From Kingdonia uniflora (lineage: Eukaryota; Streptophyta; Magnoliopsida; Ranunculales; Circaeasteraceae), in assembly GCA_014058105.1 (NCBI GenBank), contig JACGCM010002132.1, positions 124,001-188,000 on the forward strand: a stretch of 64,000 bases of DNA, in the 5' to 3' direction. The notes beneath the pieces were generated by a model, which did no database searches, was not told where the DNA came from, and worked only from the letters and a program-made list of their open reading frames with translations. Below, one piece after another: positions 44,733-55,086 of the stretch; the first letter of the stretch is position 1, and every line of letters starts with the position of its first letter. A program made the position numbers and the translations under genes.

Positions 44733-46860
44733 GTGCGATATATGTTGATTTTTATAGTTGACGATATACTCATCTGGGCGGAACTCGGCCTGAGTAGAAA
44801 TAAGACAGTTGACAGTAGGTCGATCAAGGTGCGAAAGGCTCAGTCTACTAGGTCGATGGCGGGGGTCGATGAAGGAAAATGGCAAACTAGTGGTGAGGAT
44901 GCTCGACCAAATCCTTCCAAGACTCCTGGAACTGGCAGTTCGGCTCAGCCAAAACCCGTTAAGCTGAGCAAAGTAGCTCAACTCTTTCTGAAGAAACTGA
45001 TGCTAAAGACTATGCCGGCCCCGGAAGCCACAGAAAGTTGTGAGGTCGCCAAAGAGAAAAGGAGGATGGTCGAATCCTCTGGGGATAAAGTCGCTGAGGT
45101 ACGACCTGCTGTGGTGGATAACCTTAGGGAGGTCGAGGAAAGGGCCAGGTTAGCGGCTCTCCACGGGGAGGAAAACATGAGTAAGATGGAAAGTTTTATA
45201 TTATCAGAAAGAAATGTTTAATATAATTCAAGCTAATAACTAAGATCGATATAATTTTTGCAGGTTGCTCGTCTTGTCAAGGGGATTTGGCTCGGTATTG
45301 AAGAAGAAAAATCCAGGCTGAAGAAGGCAAAGAGCAAGCTGGAGAAAGACCTAGCTCAAGCCAAGAATGAAGCCATGAAGGAAGTCAGGCAGCTGAAGGC
45401 CACTCACACTGTGGCGATCAGCCAGTTACAGGTCAAGGCAAAGGCTAATTTAGACGAGATGGTTGAGGAGTGTGATAGGCTAGGTCGTCACTTGATGCTG
45501 AAGGGCTATTCTCGAAAGGAGGTGGATACTATTAAGGCTGATACCTATGTTGAGGTGGAAGATGATGAAACAGAAGTGGTGTACTGTGGATGGTCTGAAT
45601 GGTGTCTCCCGCCTAACAGTACTTGACAACCAAGGGGATGATGTCAAGTTCCCAGAAGGTGGGAATGAAAAGGTAGGGTAGTTATGTTGTATAAATATCT
45701 GTAGTTGCTTGCATTATGTGTGAGGATAAAACTTTATGTAGATTGACTTTGTTTATAAACGTCTTATAGGTAGTTAGAGAGATGAATCTCAGAATAAATG
45801 AGTTAGAGTCTGGATGTGCTAGGGAAAAAGAGACCTCTAAAGCCTTGTTGCCTGCACAAGCTGAGTTGCAGGTTAGATCGGTATAGGTTATTCGACTTTC
45901 AAGTTATACCAACACTAAGTTATTAAGTAAATTAGATAGAAAAGCATAGCAAAAATCCAGCACTATTAATACGGAATAAGATATCGAAAGTGTGTACCTT
46001 GTACGCCGAAAGAAGATTCATAAAATGTTCATCTGAGAATGGACTCTAAGCTTTTAATTTATAAGTACTTAGAAACAGATGTTCAGAAACTGCGTAGTAT
46101 CTCAGAATGTAATATGTACATGTTAGGAATTAGATTTCTTGAATCGAACTGTGTGAAAACTTGTTATATTTCCCAGGTCAAATTTGATTCATCTAGTGCA
46201 CGTGAGGACAAGGTACTCATGTGCAATCCGGAATTTGCAGAGCAGTTTGATAAAATGAAGGACGTGAACGAGAATAGAGAGGATCAATACATAAAAGTGC
46301 ATTTCAGACTCGAGAAGTCTAATCAGGTCATTTCCGGCCTGACTCTTTAGGTCAAGGAGAAAGATTCTGAGATTAAGAGCGGATTAGAAGATCTATCTGA
46401 GGCCACAGAACTTGCCGAGAAACTTCAACGTCCGGTCGACGCATTGGTTACGAAGGGTAAGCAGGCCGACACTGCTCAATACCGTATTCAGACGCTAGAA
46501 CGATATGAGGAACAATATCGATCTGATCTCCATAGGTGCAGGATCGATTTGGAGCGAATGAGACAAAAATTCATCAAAAAGGATGACCGGATGAGGGTAG
46601 CTCACGAAAATCTATCGGCTTCGGAGGCCCCAGCTAAACATTTGCAAGCAACCCTCCCCACCAAGGATATGGAATTCTGAGAAATACAGTGCAGATGCGA
46701 TGACTTAAACGAGAGAGTTGCTCGATTTAAAGCCAAAAAGATCAAGCCATTACTCGTGCCAAGAATGCCGAGGCTAAAGAGCATTCTAGGGGAAGTAGAA
46801 CTGTGGTTAAGGCTCCTTTAGTTTGAGGGGATTTAGTTAGTCTCTCAGGTTGGATTTGAG
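44733..46860 (+). pseudogene. Antisense gene of element B, coiled-coil exons with GT-AG introns
   Basis: The plus strand encodes a polar linker (SKTPGTGSSAQPKPVKLSKV) and then long heptad-like helices: VARLVKGIWLGIEEEKSRLK (45264 on), KKAKSKLEKDLAQAKNEAMK, VVREMNLRINELESGCARE and RIQTLERYEEQYRSDLHRCR. Two introns fit: 45673-45769 (97 nt, NEK|VVREMN) and 45872-46176 (305 nt, AELQ|VKFDSS), both GT-AG and phase 0. A frameshift near 45580 and stops at 46348 and 46678 break the frame. This is the C-terminal coiled coil typical of these antisense proteins. Its role is unknown. Confidence 0.75.
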
Positions 46861-47540
46861 AGCTGGAAACTGACGTGTCTCGAATTCATGGGCACGTTCA
46901 GAAGGGAAATGCAAATTTGAGGTAATGTCAGCATAAGATGGATGCTACTCTTATTAGAGAGAAAGTTCTGGAGGGGGAGATTAAAGCCAAGGATTTGCTG
47001 GTGAAGAGGAAGGAGGAATTATTGAAGGATCAGCCGGCTAGGGAAGTGTTGAACGCATAAATTATGAGACTTCATGCTCGGGTAGTAGACTTAGAAATCA
47101 TAAACCTAGCTGAGTTGGCGCAGTATAATGCCCAATTGGAAGAAGATGCCATTTATTATGATAAGGTTGATACGGAAATAATTGAATGGAAGGATAATTG
47201 TGTTTGGTTAAAGGTACGCCACGAAAGGTTGAAGGCGAGATTTGTAATAGTGATAGTACCTGGCATATCTCGGAATGACCTGTTAAGGGTGATCGTTGCA
47301 TATTTTATAGAGGAAGTTAAAATATTTTAGTCAGAATGAGATACCTTGCTCAAAACTCTATCGGATAAGGGATGCACCTGTGGAGCTAAGGTAGATCGAG
47401 GGAACTGTCTGGGTGCCATGGAGACCAAACTGGGCCCTCGAACTGTTAAATCAATAGATTAAGGTAGAATAACTATAGCCCGCGAACTGAATGACAGACC
47501 TCTTGATGATGTGGGGAAAAGCATTGCTGACACTCTATCA
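46861..47540 (+). pseudogene. Antisense gene of element B, C-terminal remnant
   Basis: Further helical frames, such as MRLHARVVDLEIINLAELAQ (47064-47330), separated by stops. The gene probably ended around 47540, just before the tandem array. Confidence 0.5.
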
Positions 47541-47605
47541 GTAGAAAATAATCTTTTGTAGTATGATTTTGACCTTAAATAGAATTTTCACTGACACATT
47601 GTAAT

Positions 47606-48720
47606 AGATGAAAGCTAGTATGACCATTGCCTTATCTTGTGTCTGATGGGGTCTTTGGTATAAACAAAGTTTGCACATTCGCTTTAATTGCAGAAGTGGG
47701 TTGAGTTAAACCAAGTTGAAACTTGATTTAAACTATAGAAATATCACAGGCATATTGAAAGAGATGAAAGCTAGTATGACCTTTGCCTTATCTTATGCCT
47801 GGTTAAGTCTTTGATGTGAACCAAGCTTTTATACTTGCCACAGTCGCAAAAATGTAAAGATTCAGCTGAACCAAGTGTTATCCTCGATCTAACTTACTGA
47901 AGTGAACCAAACAAGTTGTAAAAGATGAAGAGTAGTATTACCTTTGTCTTATCTCTTGTTTGGCTGAGTCTTTGATGTAGAATAAGATTTTACACTTACC
48001 ACCTTTGCAGAGATGTAAAGATCCAACTGAACCAAGTGTTATCTTTGATCCAGCCAACTGAAGTGAACCAAACAAGTTGTAAAAGATGAAGACTAGTATT
48101 ACATTTGTCTTATCTCTTGTTTGACTAAGTCTTTGATGTAGAACAAGTTTTTACACTTGCCACCCTCGCAGAGATGTAAAGATTCAGCTGAACCAGGTGA
48201 TATCCTCGATCTAGCCTACTGAAGTAAACCAAACAAGTTATAAAAGATGAAGACTAATATTACCTTTGTCTTATCTCTTCTTTGGTCGAGTCTTTTATGT
48301 AGAACAAGTTTTTACAGTTGCCACCTTCATAGAGATGTAAAGATTTAGCTGAACCAAGTGTTATCCTCGATCCAGCCTACGGATATAAACCAAACAAGTT
48401 GTAACTGATGATGACTAGTATTACCTTTGTTTTATCTATTGTTTTGTTGAGTCTTTGATGTGGAACAAGTTTTTACACTTCTACCTTCGCAAAGATGTAA
48501 AGATTCAGCTGAGCCAAGTGATATCCTCGATCAAGCCTACTAAAGTGAACCAAACAAGTTGTAAAAGATGAAGACTAGTATTACCTTTGTCATATTTCTT
48601 GTTTGGCCGAGTCTTCGATGTAGAACAAGTTTTTACACTTGTCACCTTCCCAGAGATGTAGTAATAGAAGTAGTTTAAGTGATATCCTTGATCGAACTTT
48701 AAAAATATTGATTATAAGCT
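47606..48720. repeat. 160-bp tandem array, seven copies, in element B
   Basis: Units begin AGATGAA(A/G)..CTAGTATTACCTTTG at 47606, 47763, 47923, 48084, 48244, about 48405 and 48566, giving periods of 157-162 bp. Each includes GTCTTTGATGT(A/G)GAACAAG and CAGCTGAACCAAGTG. The first two units are the most diverged. The array lies between the end of pol and the end of the antisense gene, a place where Tat/Ogre elements are known to carry tandem repeats. Confidence 0.93.
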
Positions 48721-48889
48721 AGTATTATCTATGCCTGAATCAGTAGAATGTGGATAAATATTTCATGGTGAGAAGGAAATTGCGAAAAAAAGCTTTCATT
48801 GATAAGTTCAGAATTTACATTGGATGGAGAGAAGAATCTCACTTTTGAAATTGCAAAACAAACAATGAAATAAGGGAATGGAGTAGTAA

Positions 48890-50116
48890 GATGCCGAACG
48901 ATAGTACCGTTTCAGTCGTCTAGTATTATAAGGATTTGAAATGGAGATTCCCTCTTCTGTCATGAGTTAGTATGATCCCAGGCCTGAGAGACCTGTGATA
49001 ATGAATGGATCCTCATAATTGTCGGCTAATTTTCCATCGTGAGGCTCTTTGGGATGTTGAGGAATTTCTCAAAGGACAAGATCTCTGATTTGGAAAGTAC
49101 GACTACTAACTCGGTTATTGTATGACCTGGAAAGCATATGATGATATCAGCCTAGGTTAACAATGGGGCGTTCCCTGGTCACATCTATCACATTGAGGTT
49201 GCAAGCCAATTTGAACTTATTTTCCTCGTCAGTTAGCTCGTGATCATGAACTGGATAATGATATTCAGAAGGAATGACTGCCTTAGTGCTATAAGCAAGG
49301 AAGAATGGGGTACACCCAGTAGATTAACGGGGAGCGGTTTGATACACCCACAGGATGTGAGTTAGTTCGCGAACCCAATTTACTTTTTTCTGTAAGTAAA
49401 GCTATTTTTTGAGTCCATCTATGATGGTTTTGTTGGTGATTTCGGCTTGGCCATTGCTTGTTGGATAGTATGGATTTGATGGTGAATGGATAATATTGTG
49501 GTGATTTAGGAAGGTTACGACCCTATCTCCCTTGAATTGGGGCCCGTTATCAATACGAATTAGGTGGGGGCACCTGAATTGAGTGATTATAGATAAAAGA
49601 GATGACCTCTTCTTCTCTGGTTCAACACAGAGGAATTATTTCTACCCATTTTATAAAGTAATCGGTAGCTACGAGTAGGTGGCAGCGATTGCCTGGAGAG
49701 TTAGGGAATTCGCCGCGAGGTCAAGTGACCATCTTTTGAATGGCCAGAAAACCTTACTTGCATGGAGCTCGAGCGCATGGGCGCGTATCATATTTCTATG
49801 TCTCTGGCAGACATCACATCTGCAGGAATACTCTTATGCTTGCTTGTGTATAGTAGGCCAGAATATTCCTTGAGTTATTGCTTGGTTTGCTAATGATCTA
49901 CCTACGGTGTGGGAGCCATAAGTTCCTTCGTGTAATTTTTGGAGCAGATCGCCTGCTTTCGACTTTGAGAGGCACTTGAGGTAAGGCTTTGTAACGGATA
50001 GGCACTAAAGCATACCGTTTTGAGTGATATAACACTTTGAGTTGTTGATCAGCTATCTGTGTTCTTTCGGATCTGCTAGATGTGGTCCGTTACACTTGTT
50101 TTCGACACCGAGGTAA
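48890..50116 (-). pseudogene. Element B integrase
   Basis: Minus strand: zinc finger GSHTVGRSLANQAITQGIFW and YSCRCDVCQRH (about 49900-49800), core start RWSLDLA with the first Asp, IDNGPQFKGDRVVTFLNHHN with the second, and YYPTSNGQAEITNKT with the Glu. The C-terminal part YNNRVSSRTFQIRDLVL leads to NPYNTRRLKRYYRS. The D, D and E residues are readable, but stops (for example after QA before EYSCRC, and within the core) disrupt it. Confidence 0.88.
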
Positions 50117-50566
50117 TCAAAGAAAGGCTTTCGCCAAATCGCCGTTTCCCTCTTTATGACCACCAGTGTTAATCATGCATATAGATATACGATCAATACT
50201 GGGGGTTAAAATGATATCGATCTGGAGATATCGAGCATCTATACCCAAGACCCTGGCTAGATATGCCAAGGAATAGGCGTGTCTGTTTTTACCTCGAGGA
50301 AGATATTCGAGGGCTGCTTTCGCGGACTTGCTCATCCTATTCGCAATGAGGGCTACGTATTCGATCATCTTTCTATTTTTCTTATACTGCTCGGAATAAT
50401 AATGATCGATGAGTAATGAATCTGTGTAAACTGAAAGTTTGGGGGCGTCGAGCTCAAGAGCGAGGTCAAGTTCGTGAATGAGAGCTTCAAACTCGGTGAC
50501 ATTATTTGAGGCTTCAAAATCTAGGCGGATTGATTTCTCAATTCTATCATTGGAATAGGTAATCAA
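50117..50566 (-). pseudogene. Element B second RNase H (aRNH type)
   Basis: An open frame of 149 codons with NVTEFEALIHELDLALELDA, VYTDSLLIDHYY and YLPRGKNRHAYSLAYLARVL. This RVT_3-type RNase H, located between the RT-linked RNase H and the integrase, is the hallmark of Tat-lineage elements. The Glu of EFEA and the Asp of TDS are present. Confidence 0.88.
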
Positions 50567-50689
50567 AATGATCCCGATTCCTAACGTTGCGATCCAGTCA
50601 GCTTGTTCGTTGAATGGCTTGGGAGTTGGGGTCTCTGGTATATTTTCGGTAAGGTCTGGGTCGTGCTTCTCCCACTCGGGATCCTCAAC

Positions 50690-51920
50690 TGGAAAATCTG
50701 CGAGAAAATTGGCAACGGCCTGACCTTTTTGGAATGACGCTATTCGATCTTGATATCATGTTTGCCCAAACTGACTAACCATTTTTGCACTCTTCGTAAC
50801 TTCTCTTTTTTGGAAAAAAACTTCCCGAAGAGGGAAGTTCATCATAACTTTGATGGAGTGTGCTTGGAAGTAGTGCTTGAGTTTCTGCGAAGTGTAAACA
50901 AGGGTGAGGAGAAGTTTTTTAATTTTAGAGTACCTTATTTCTGCTGGTGTGAGTATTTTACTAATGTAGAAAACTGGTTTCTCTATTTTTCTTTCCAGGA
51001 GAATGAGAACTGAGCTGAGAGAAGTATCTGTGACTGCTAGGTAGATTATCAATTCCTCATTACCTACTGGGGTGCTCATTATGGGAGACCTCCCCAAATA
51101 GATTTTGAGATCCTAAAAAGATGCTTCACATTTTGATGTCCATGTGACTTCCCTTGTTGGTTGAACCTTTCCTCGTTTGGTACATCCATAGAGTAATCGG
51201 AATAGCCATCGGCAGTGGTCTGAAGATTTGGAGACGAAGCAGTTGATAACTGCAATCTTACCGGTGAGTTTTTGAACGTCTTTTGTTGTCTTTGGAGAAG
51301 GCATGTCAAGGAGAGCGTGGATCTGATCCAGATCGGCCTTAATGCCTTTTTTGTTGATGAGGTTGCCTAGGAAGCGGCTAAAATGTACCTCGAATTGACA
51401 TTTATCTGGATTGAGACGCATTCTGTAAGATTGAAGGATGTTGAATATTGTGTTAAGATCTGAGATGTGGTTATCCGACTGTCTCTTGCACAAGAGATCA
51501 TTGTTATAGACTTCATCGATTTTTCCCAGGTGCACTTTGAACATAGCAGTCATCAATCGCTGATATGTGGCCTCTGCGTTCTTGATCCCAAAGGGCATGA
51601 CTTTATAGCAGTATAGGCAACTCTCGGTGATGAACGTTATCTTCTCTTGATCTTCTTCTAGAAGTGGGATTTGATTATATCCTGAAGCCGCGTCCATCAT
51701 AGATAGGAGATCATAGCCTGCAGTAGAATCGAGCATCTGATGAATGTTGGGAAGAGGAAAGCTATCCTTTGGAGTATGCTTTTTCAGATCTGAGAAATCT
51801 ACGCAAACGCAAACTTTCCCATTCTTCTTTGGGACAACGACAATGTTGGATATCCAGTCTGGGTACTTGGCTTCTCAAATGAATCCCACTTTGATCAATT
51901 TCTTGATCTCAGTGTAACTT
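50690..51920 (-). pseudogene. Element B reverse transcriptase and RNase H
   Basis: The RT starts near 51890 (IVVVPKKNGKVCVCVDFSDL, PLPNIHQMLDSTAGYDLLSM) and runs through MDAASGYNQIPLLEEDQEKI and CYKVMPFGIKNAEATYQRL. The catalytic box near 51505 reads VYNNDLLCK, so YIDD has become YNND and the first Asp is lost. RFLGNLINKKGIKADLDQIH and the RNase H part (ELIIYLAVTDTSLSSVLI, FYISKILTPAEIRYSKIKKL) follow. The RT/RNase H junction has a frameshift near 51110. Confidence 0.9.
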
Positions 51921-52013
51921 CATCTCGAAGATGAGGTAAAATTTGTCGCTATTTCTGTTTGACAGCTGGAGCGTTGACGTTGATAGTTAACTTATTGCAA
52001 GCCATTACTGGAT

Positions 52014-52610
52014 CTACTCTGGGAATTTCTTCGAAAGACCATGCAAAAACGTCTCGATTGAGTTGCACGAACTGGATGAGAGTGTCTTTCTCGTGCTGAA
52101 CAGCTTGGTTCCGAGGAATGCACCTCTGTTAGGTCCATCAACGTTGATATATTCGGTGGACTCTTCTGTAGGTGATTGATCGTCGAGGTAACTGGATCGC
52201 AGAGATAGTGTTTTCACTAGCTCGAGAGATTTTTTGACTACCCCTAATCTCATAAATACCGTTGTCGTGCTTGAACAAAAGTACTTGATGATAGGTAGAA
52301 GCAATTTCTTCCATATTATGTATCCAACAACGGCCGATGATCTTAAGAAAATTAGACTTGGCATTGATGACGTAGAAAACGACGTCGATACTGGCTGGTC
52401 CTGCGGTAATAGGTAAGATAATCTTGCCTACTCGTTCCTCCCTGGAACCGTTGAACCCACTGATATCTGTGTCGCTCTGAATGACTTGGCCGGCCAAACC
52501 CATCTGTTCGATTGTATTCTAAAAAAGAATTTTGATATCGCTTCCAGTATCGATCATCATTGTGTGCATGAAAAACTGCTTCATCTTGAGCATTATGACA
52601 AACACATCAT
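52014..52610 (-). pseudogene. Element B aspartic protease
   Basis: MIDTGSDIKILF at about 52560-52525 contains the intact D-T-G active site of the retropepsin; a stop follows immediately (the position is Trp in many relatives). The rest reads GFNGSREERVGKIILPITAG and FYVINAKSNFLKIIGRCWIH, matching the flap and C-terminal parts of Tat proteases. Confidence 0.85.
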
Positions 52611-52779
52611 GATGTAAAAATTTTACTTGGCTAGTATCGCAATCCTTGAAAGAGATTCTGAGTCAGCGATTGCTCAAGTCGGGAAGAAGTTCGGCTTCTT
52701 TATCTTGAGGTGTGAGATCACAACATTCCGAGAGCCTCCAACGCTTTGATCAGTTAGAATTGGTAATCTGGTTAATTTC

Positions 52780-54170
52780 AATCATGTGGCTAAGGTGCAT
52801 ATAGTAGAGATGCATCTCCTCAACTCTGTCGTTGACCTGAACAACTTCGAGTTATTTCTTGTAGTTGCCATCTTGATATGAATTCAGGTCAAAAATGTAT
52901 TCGAGCATCCATCCTTCCTTAAAAATGAGCTCGAGCATCCGCTGTATAGCATAACAATTGTCAGTAGAATGATAATTTACCTTATGGTGCAGGCAAAATG
53001 GTCGATTCTTGATGGGCTCCAGTGGTCAAGAGGCACAGTAGAGCGGGTCTTTTAACAGTAGTGGAAAAAGTGTGGAGACTCAGACGTTCAGCTTTGGGGG
53101 AACGGGTTTTGTTTTGCGGACCACTTCTCCAAGGGTACTCAGTGTTTCCCTTGGTGCGTTTATGATCTCCCTGTTCCTCCGTAGGCTCAATGGCCCGCTC
53201 TACTGGTGGGGATTTGGTGGAGAGCACAGACTTAGTAGACTTTTGTCGCTCAGACATCATCCTCTCTAAGCCAACGTAACCGTTGACCTTGGTGATCATC
53301 TCCTCTAACGTCGCAGGTTCGTTATGGAAGAGGTATTCCATGGCTTTGCAATCGATCCAGGGAGCATTGGTTAAAGTGGCTATAGCTGTCTTTTGGTCGA
53401 GGTTATCCACCTTTCTAGCGAGCTCTAGGAATTTCTTTGAAAAATCATCAAGCTTTTCTCCATGTGACTGCTTAAGACCGATAAGAGAATATAAGTTCTC
53501 CACTTTGTCTCTGTTGTGGGCATATATTTTGACGAACTGCTTCTGCAACTGATCAAATGTTCAAATTGATTCCTCAGGAAGAGAGTGGAACCATCGAAGT
53601 GGCTCTTCCTGTAAACTTGTGGCAAACAGACGGCAGTGAATATGGTTGAGATTGGAGTAAAGCCCCAATGAATTACGGTATTGCTGAATATGCTCCTTCT
53701 GTTCAGTACCTTTGTACTTATGAATTTGGGGAGTATGGAAACCTTTCAGTATTTCCATTTTAAATAGTTCATTGGCAATCAGACTTTCTTGCAACGTCGT
53801 GGTATCGTCGGTAGTTCGCCGAACTTGTGCCTCGATTAGCTCCTTAATTCGTTGATCCATATGTTCTTTTGTGACATAATGATGTGTTGACTGAATTGCT
53901 GGACGTGCTGGCAGGGATAATGAGTTCCCGCACCTTCACTCTAGCGATCTCGTGCTGGAATCTGACAGAGAGGTCGCTGGTCTTCCTCCTGATGGATGGG
54001 AATCTGGTGACCCCAACTGACTTCTGATTGGACTTGCCCCCCAAATGGATGGAAGGCTGCTGTTCAAGTGGCATATTTCTAAAAATGGCTTTACTGGTGA
54101 CTCCCCAGGGTCCCAACCTTTCCCATGGTAAAATGTGGGAGGTCTCTGGAAGTTGATCATGACCCCTGGC
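52780..54170 (-). pseudogene. Element B gag
   Basis: The minus strand begins with a Ser/Pro-rich N-terminus (54160-53860), then the retrotransposon gag domain: MDQRIKELIEAQVRRTTDDT, ILKGFHTPQIHKYKG, CRLFATSLQEEPLRWFHSLP, one stop (about 53562), then FVKIYAHNRDKVENLYSLIG and DDFSKKFLELARKVDNLDQK. The C-terminal knuckle-like CLHHKVNYHSTDNC lies near 52950-52900, before MLELIFKEGWMLEYIFDLNS. One stop and some frame changes; otherwise complete. Confidence 0.88.
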
Positions 54171-54489
54171 TGGAGGAACCTACTGAGTATTTTATAGATC
54201 CTCGAGTGCAGTTTGCATGGTCGTCATCTGATCTTCGTGCTGTTTGAGCACTGTGAAATGAGCTTATCGTTATGCATCGAGCTCTTTTTTACAAAGCTCG
54301 CGATCCTTTGTCAATTGATATTCAAGCTCGGCGTGTTTCTCTGTCTCTGCGTGGAGATTCCCCCAAAACTCGGTGAGTTATCCTGGATCCACAAAAATTT
54401 TGAGCAGAGTTCCTGCGGCCTATCGTCTGGATGAAACCATAGTTGAAAATGGTTATGAAAGACTGCCTTAGGGTATCGTGGAAATACAA

Positions 54490-54512
54490 TCTTTCCCACA
54501 GACGGTGCCAAA
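54490..54512 (-). promoter_or_regulatory. Primer-binding region of element B
   Basis: Minus strand TTTGGCACCGTCTGTGGG directly follows the 5' LTR end (ATTACA). The tRNA was not identified. Confidence 0.7.
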
Positions 54513-55086
54513 TGTAATGGCCAAATTCCGTAGCTCGATACGATTAGGAATTAGCTATCACACCAATAATCCTGTAACAATACACTAATATAAAGCAAGA
54601 ATTGGAGACAGGTGTTTTTAATGTGGAAAATCTTTGAACAGGTAAAAAACCATGACCTTGTATGGAGGATTTTTTTAAAAGTATATTTATTGCTTGGAGT
54701 GGATATCTTTATTACAAGTGATCTCTAGAATATAAAAATGCCTTTGATCTCGCAAATAAGAAGTTTGAGTAATTTTTCTGGTCCCTGCCTCTTCTGGAAC
54801 TTTTTCCTTTATATAGGCTTTTCCCGCAGCTCTTCGTTATGCTGGAGCACATCTTCCGAATAATGTGATTACTGGCGGTTGACTATATAGCTGACGAGTT
54901 CATGGGAGACAGGTGCCTTTGACTGAATAACGTTTTCTGGGCTCTACCACGTTCTCAAGTAGTTCGTAGGGCCGGTTGGAATGTTTGACTGGAGTGTTAA
55001 GTGCTAAAATTGCGTAAGCCTGAGATGGAGGTAAATCGAACTGCGTGAGCTCGATTATGAGTGAGGTTGAGGGATAAGTCCCTACA
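54513..55086 (-). repeat. 5' LTR of element B (574 bp)
   Basis: On the minus strand it starts TGTAGGGACTTATCCCTC and ends GGCCATTACA. A TATA-like CCTATATAAAGG lies near 54815 (minus strand). Confidence 0.93.

Larger units (their letters stand above)
41662..55086 (-). mobile_element. Element B: nearly full-length Tat-lineage retrotransposon
   Basis: 13.4 kb on the minus strand, with LTRs at 54513-55086 (5') and 41662-42240 (3') and an exact 5-bp target duplication GGCAC (41657-41661 and 55087-55091). Minus-strand order: primer site, gag, protease, RT, RNase H, second RNase H, integrase, then a tandem repeat array, an antisense gene on the plus strand and the 3' LTR. It is the best preserved element in the window but still carries stops and frameshifts. 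Confidence 0.95.

Noticed and set aside
47606..48720. CRISPR array or centromeric satellite
   Set aside because: Repeats are contiguous 160-bp units without spacers, within a plant retrotransposon; only seven copies, so not a centromere array.
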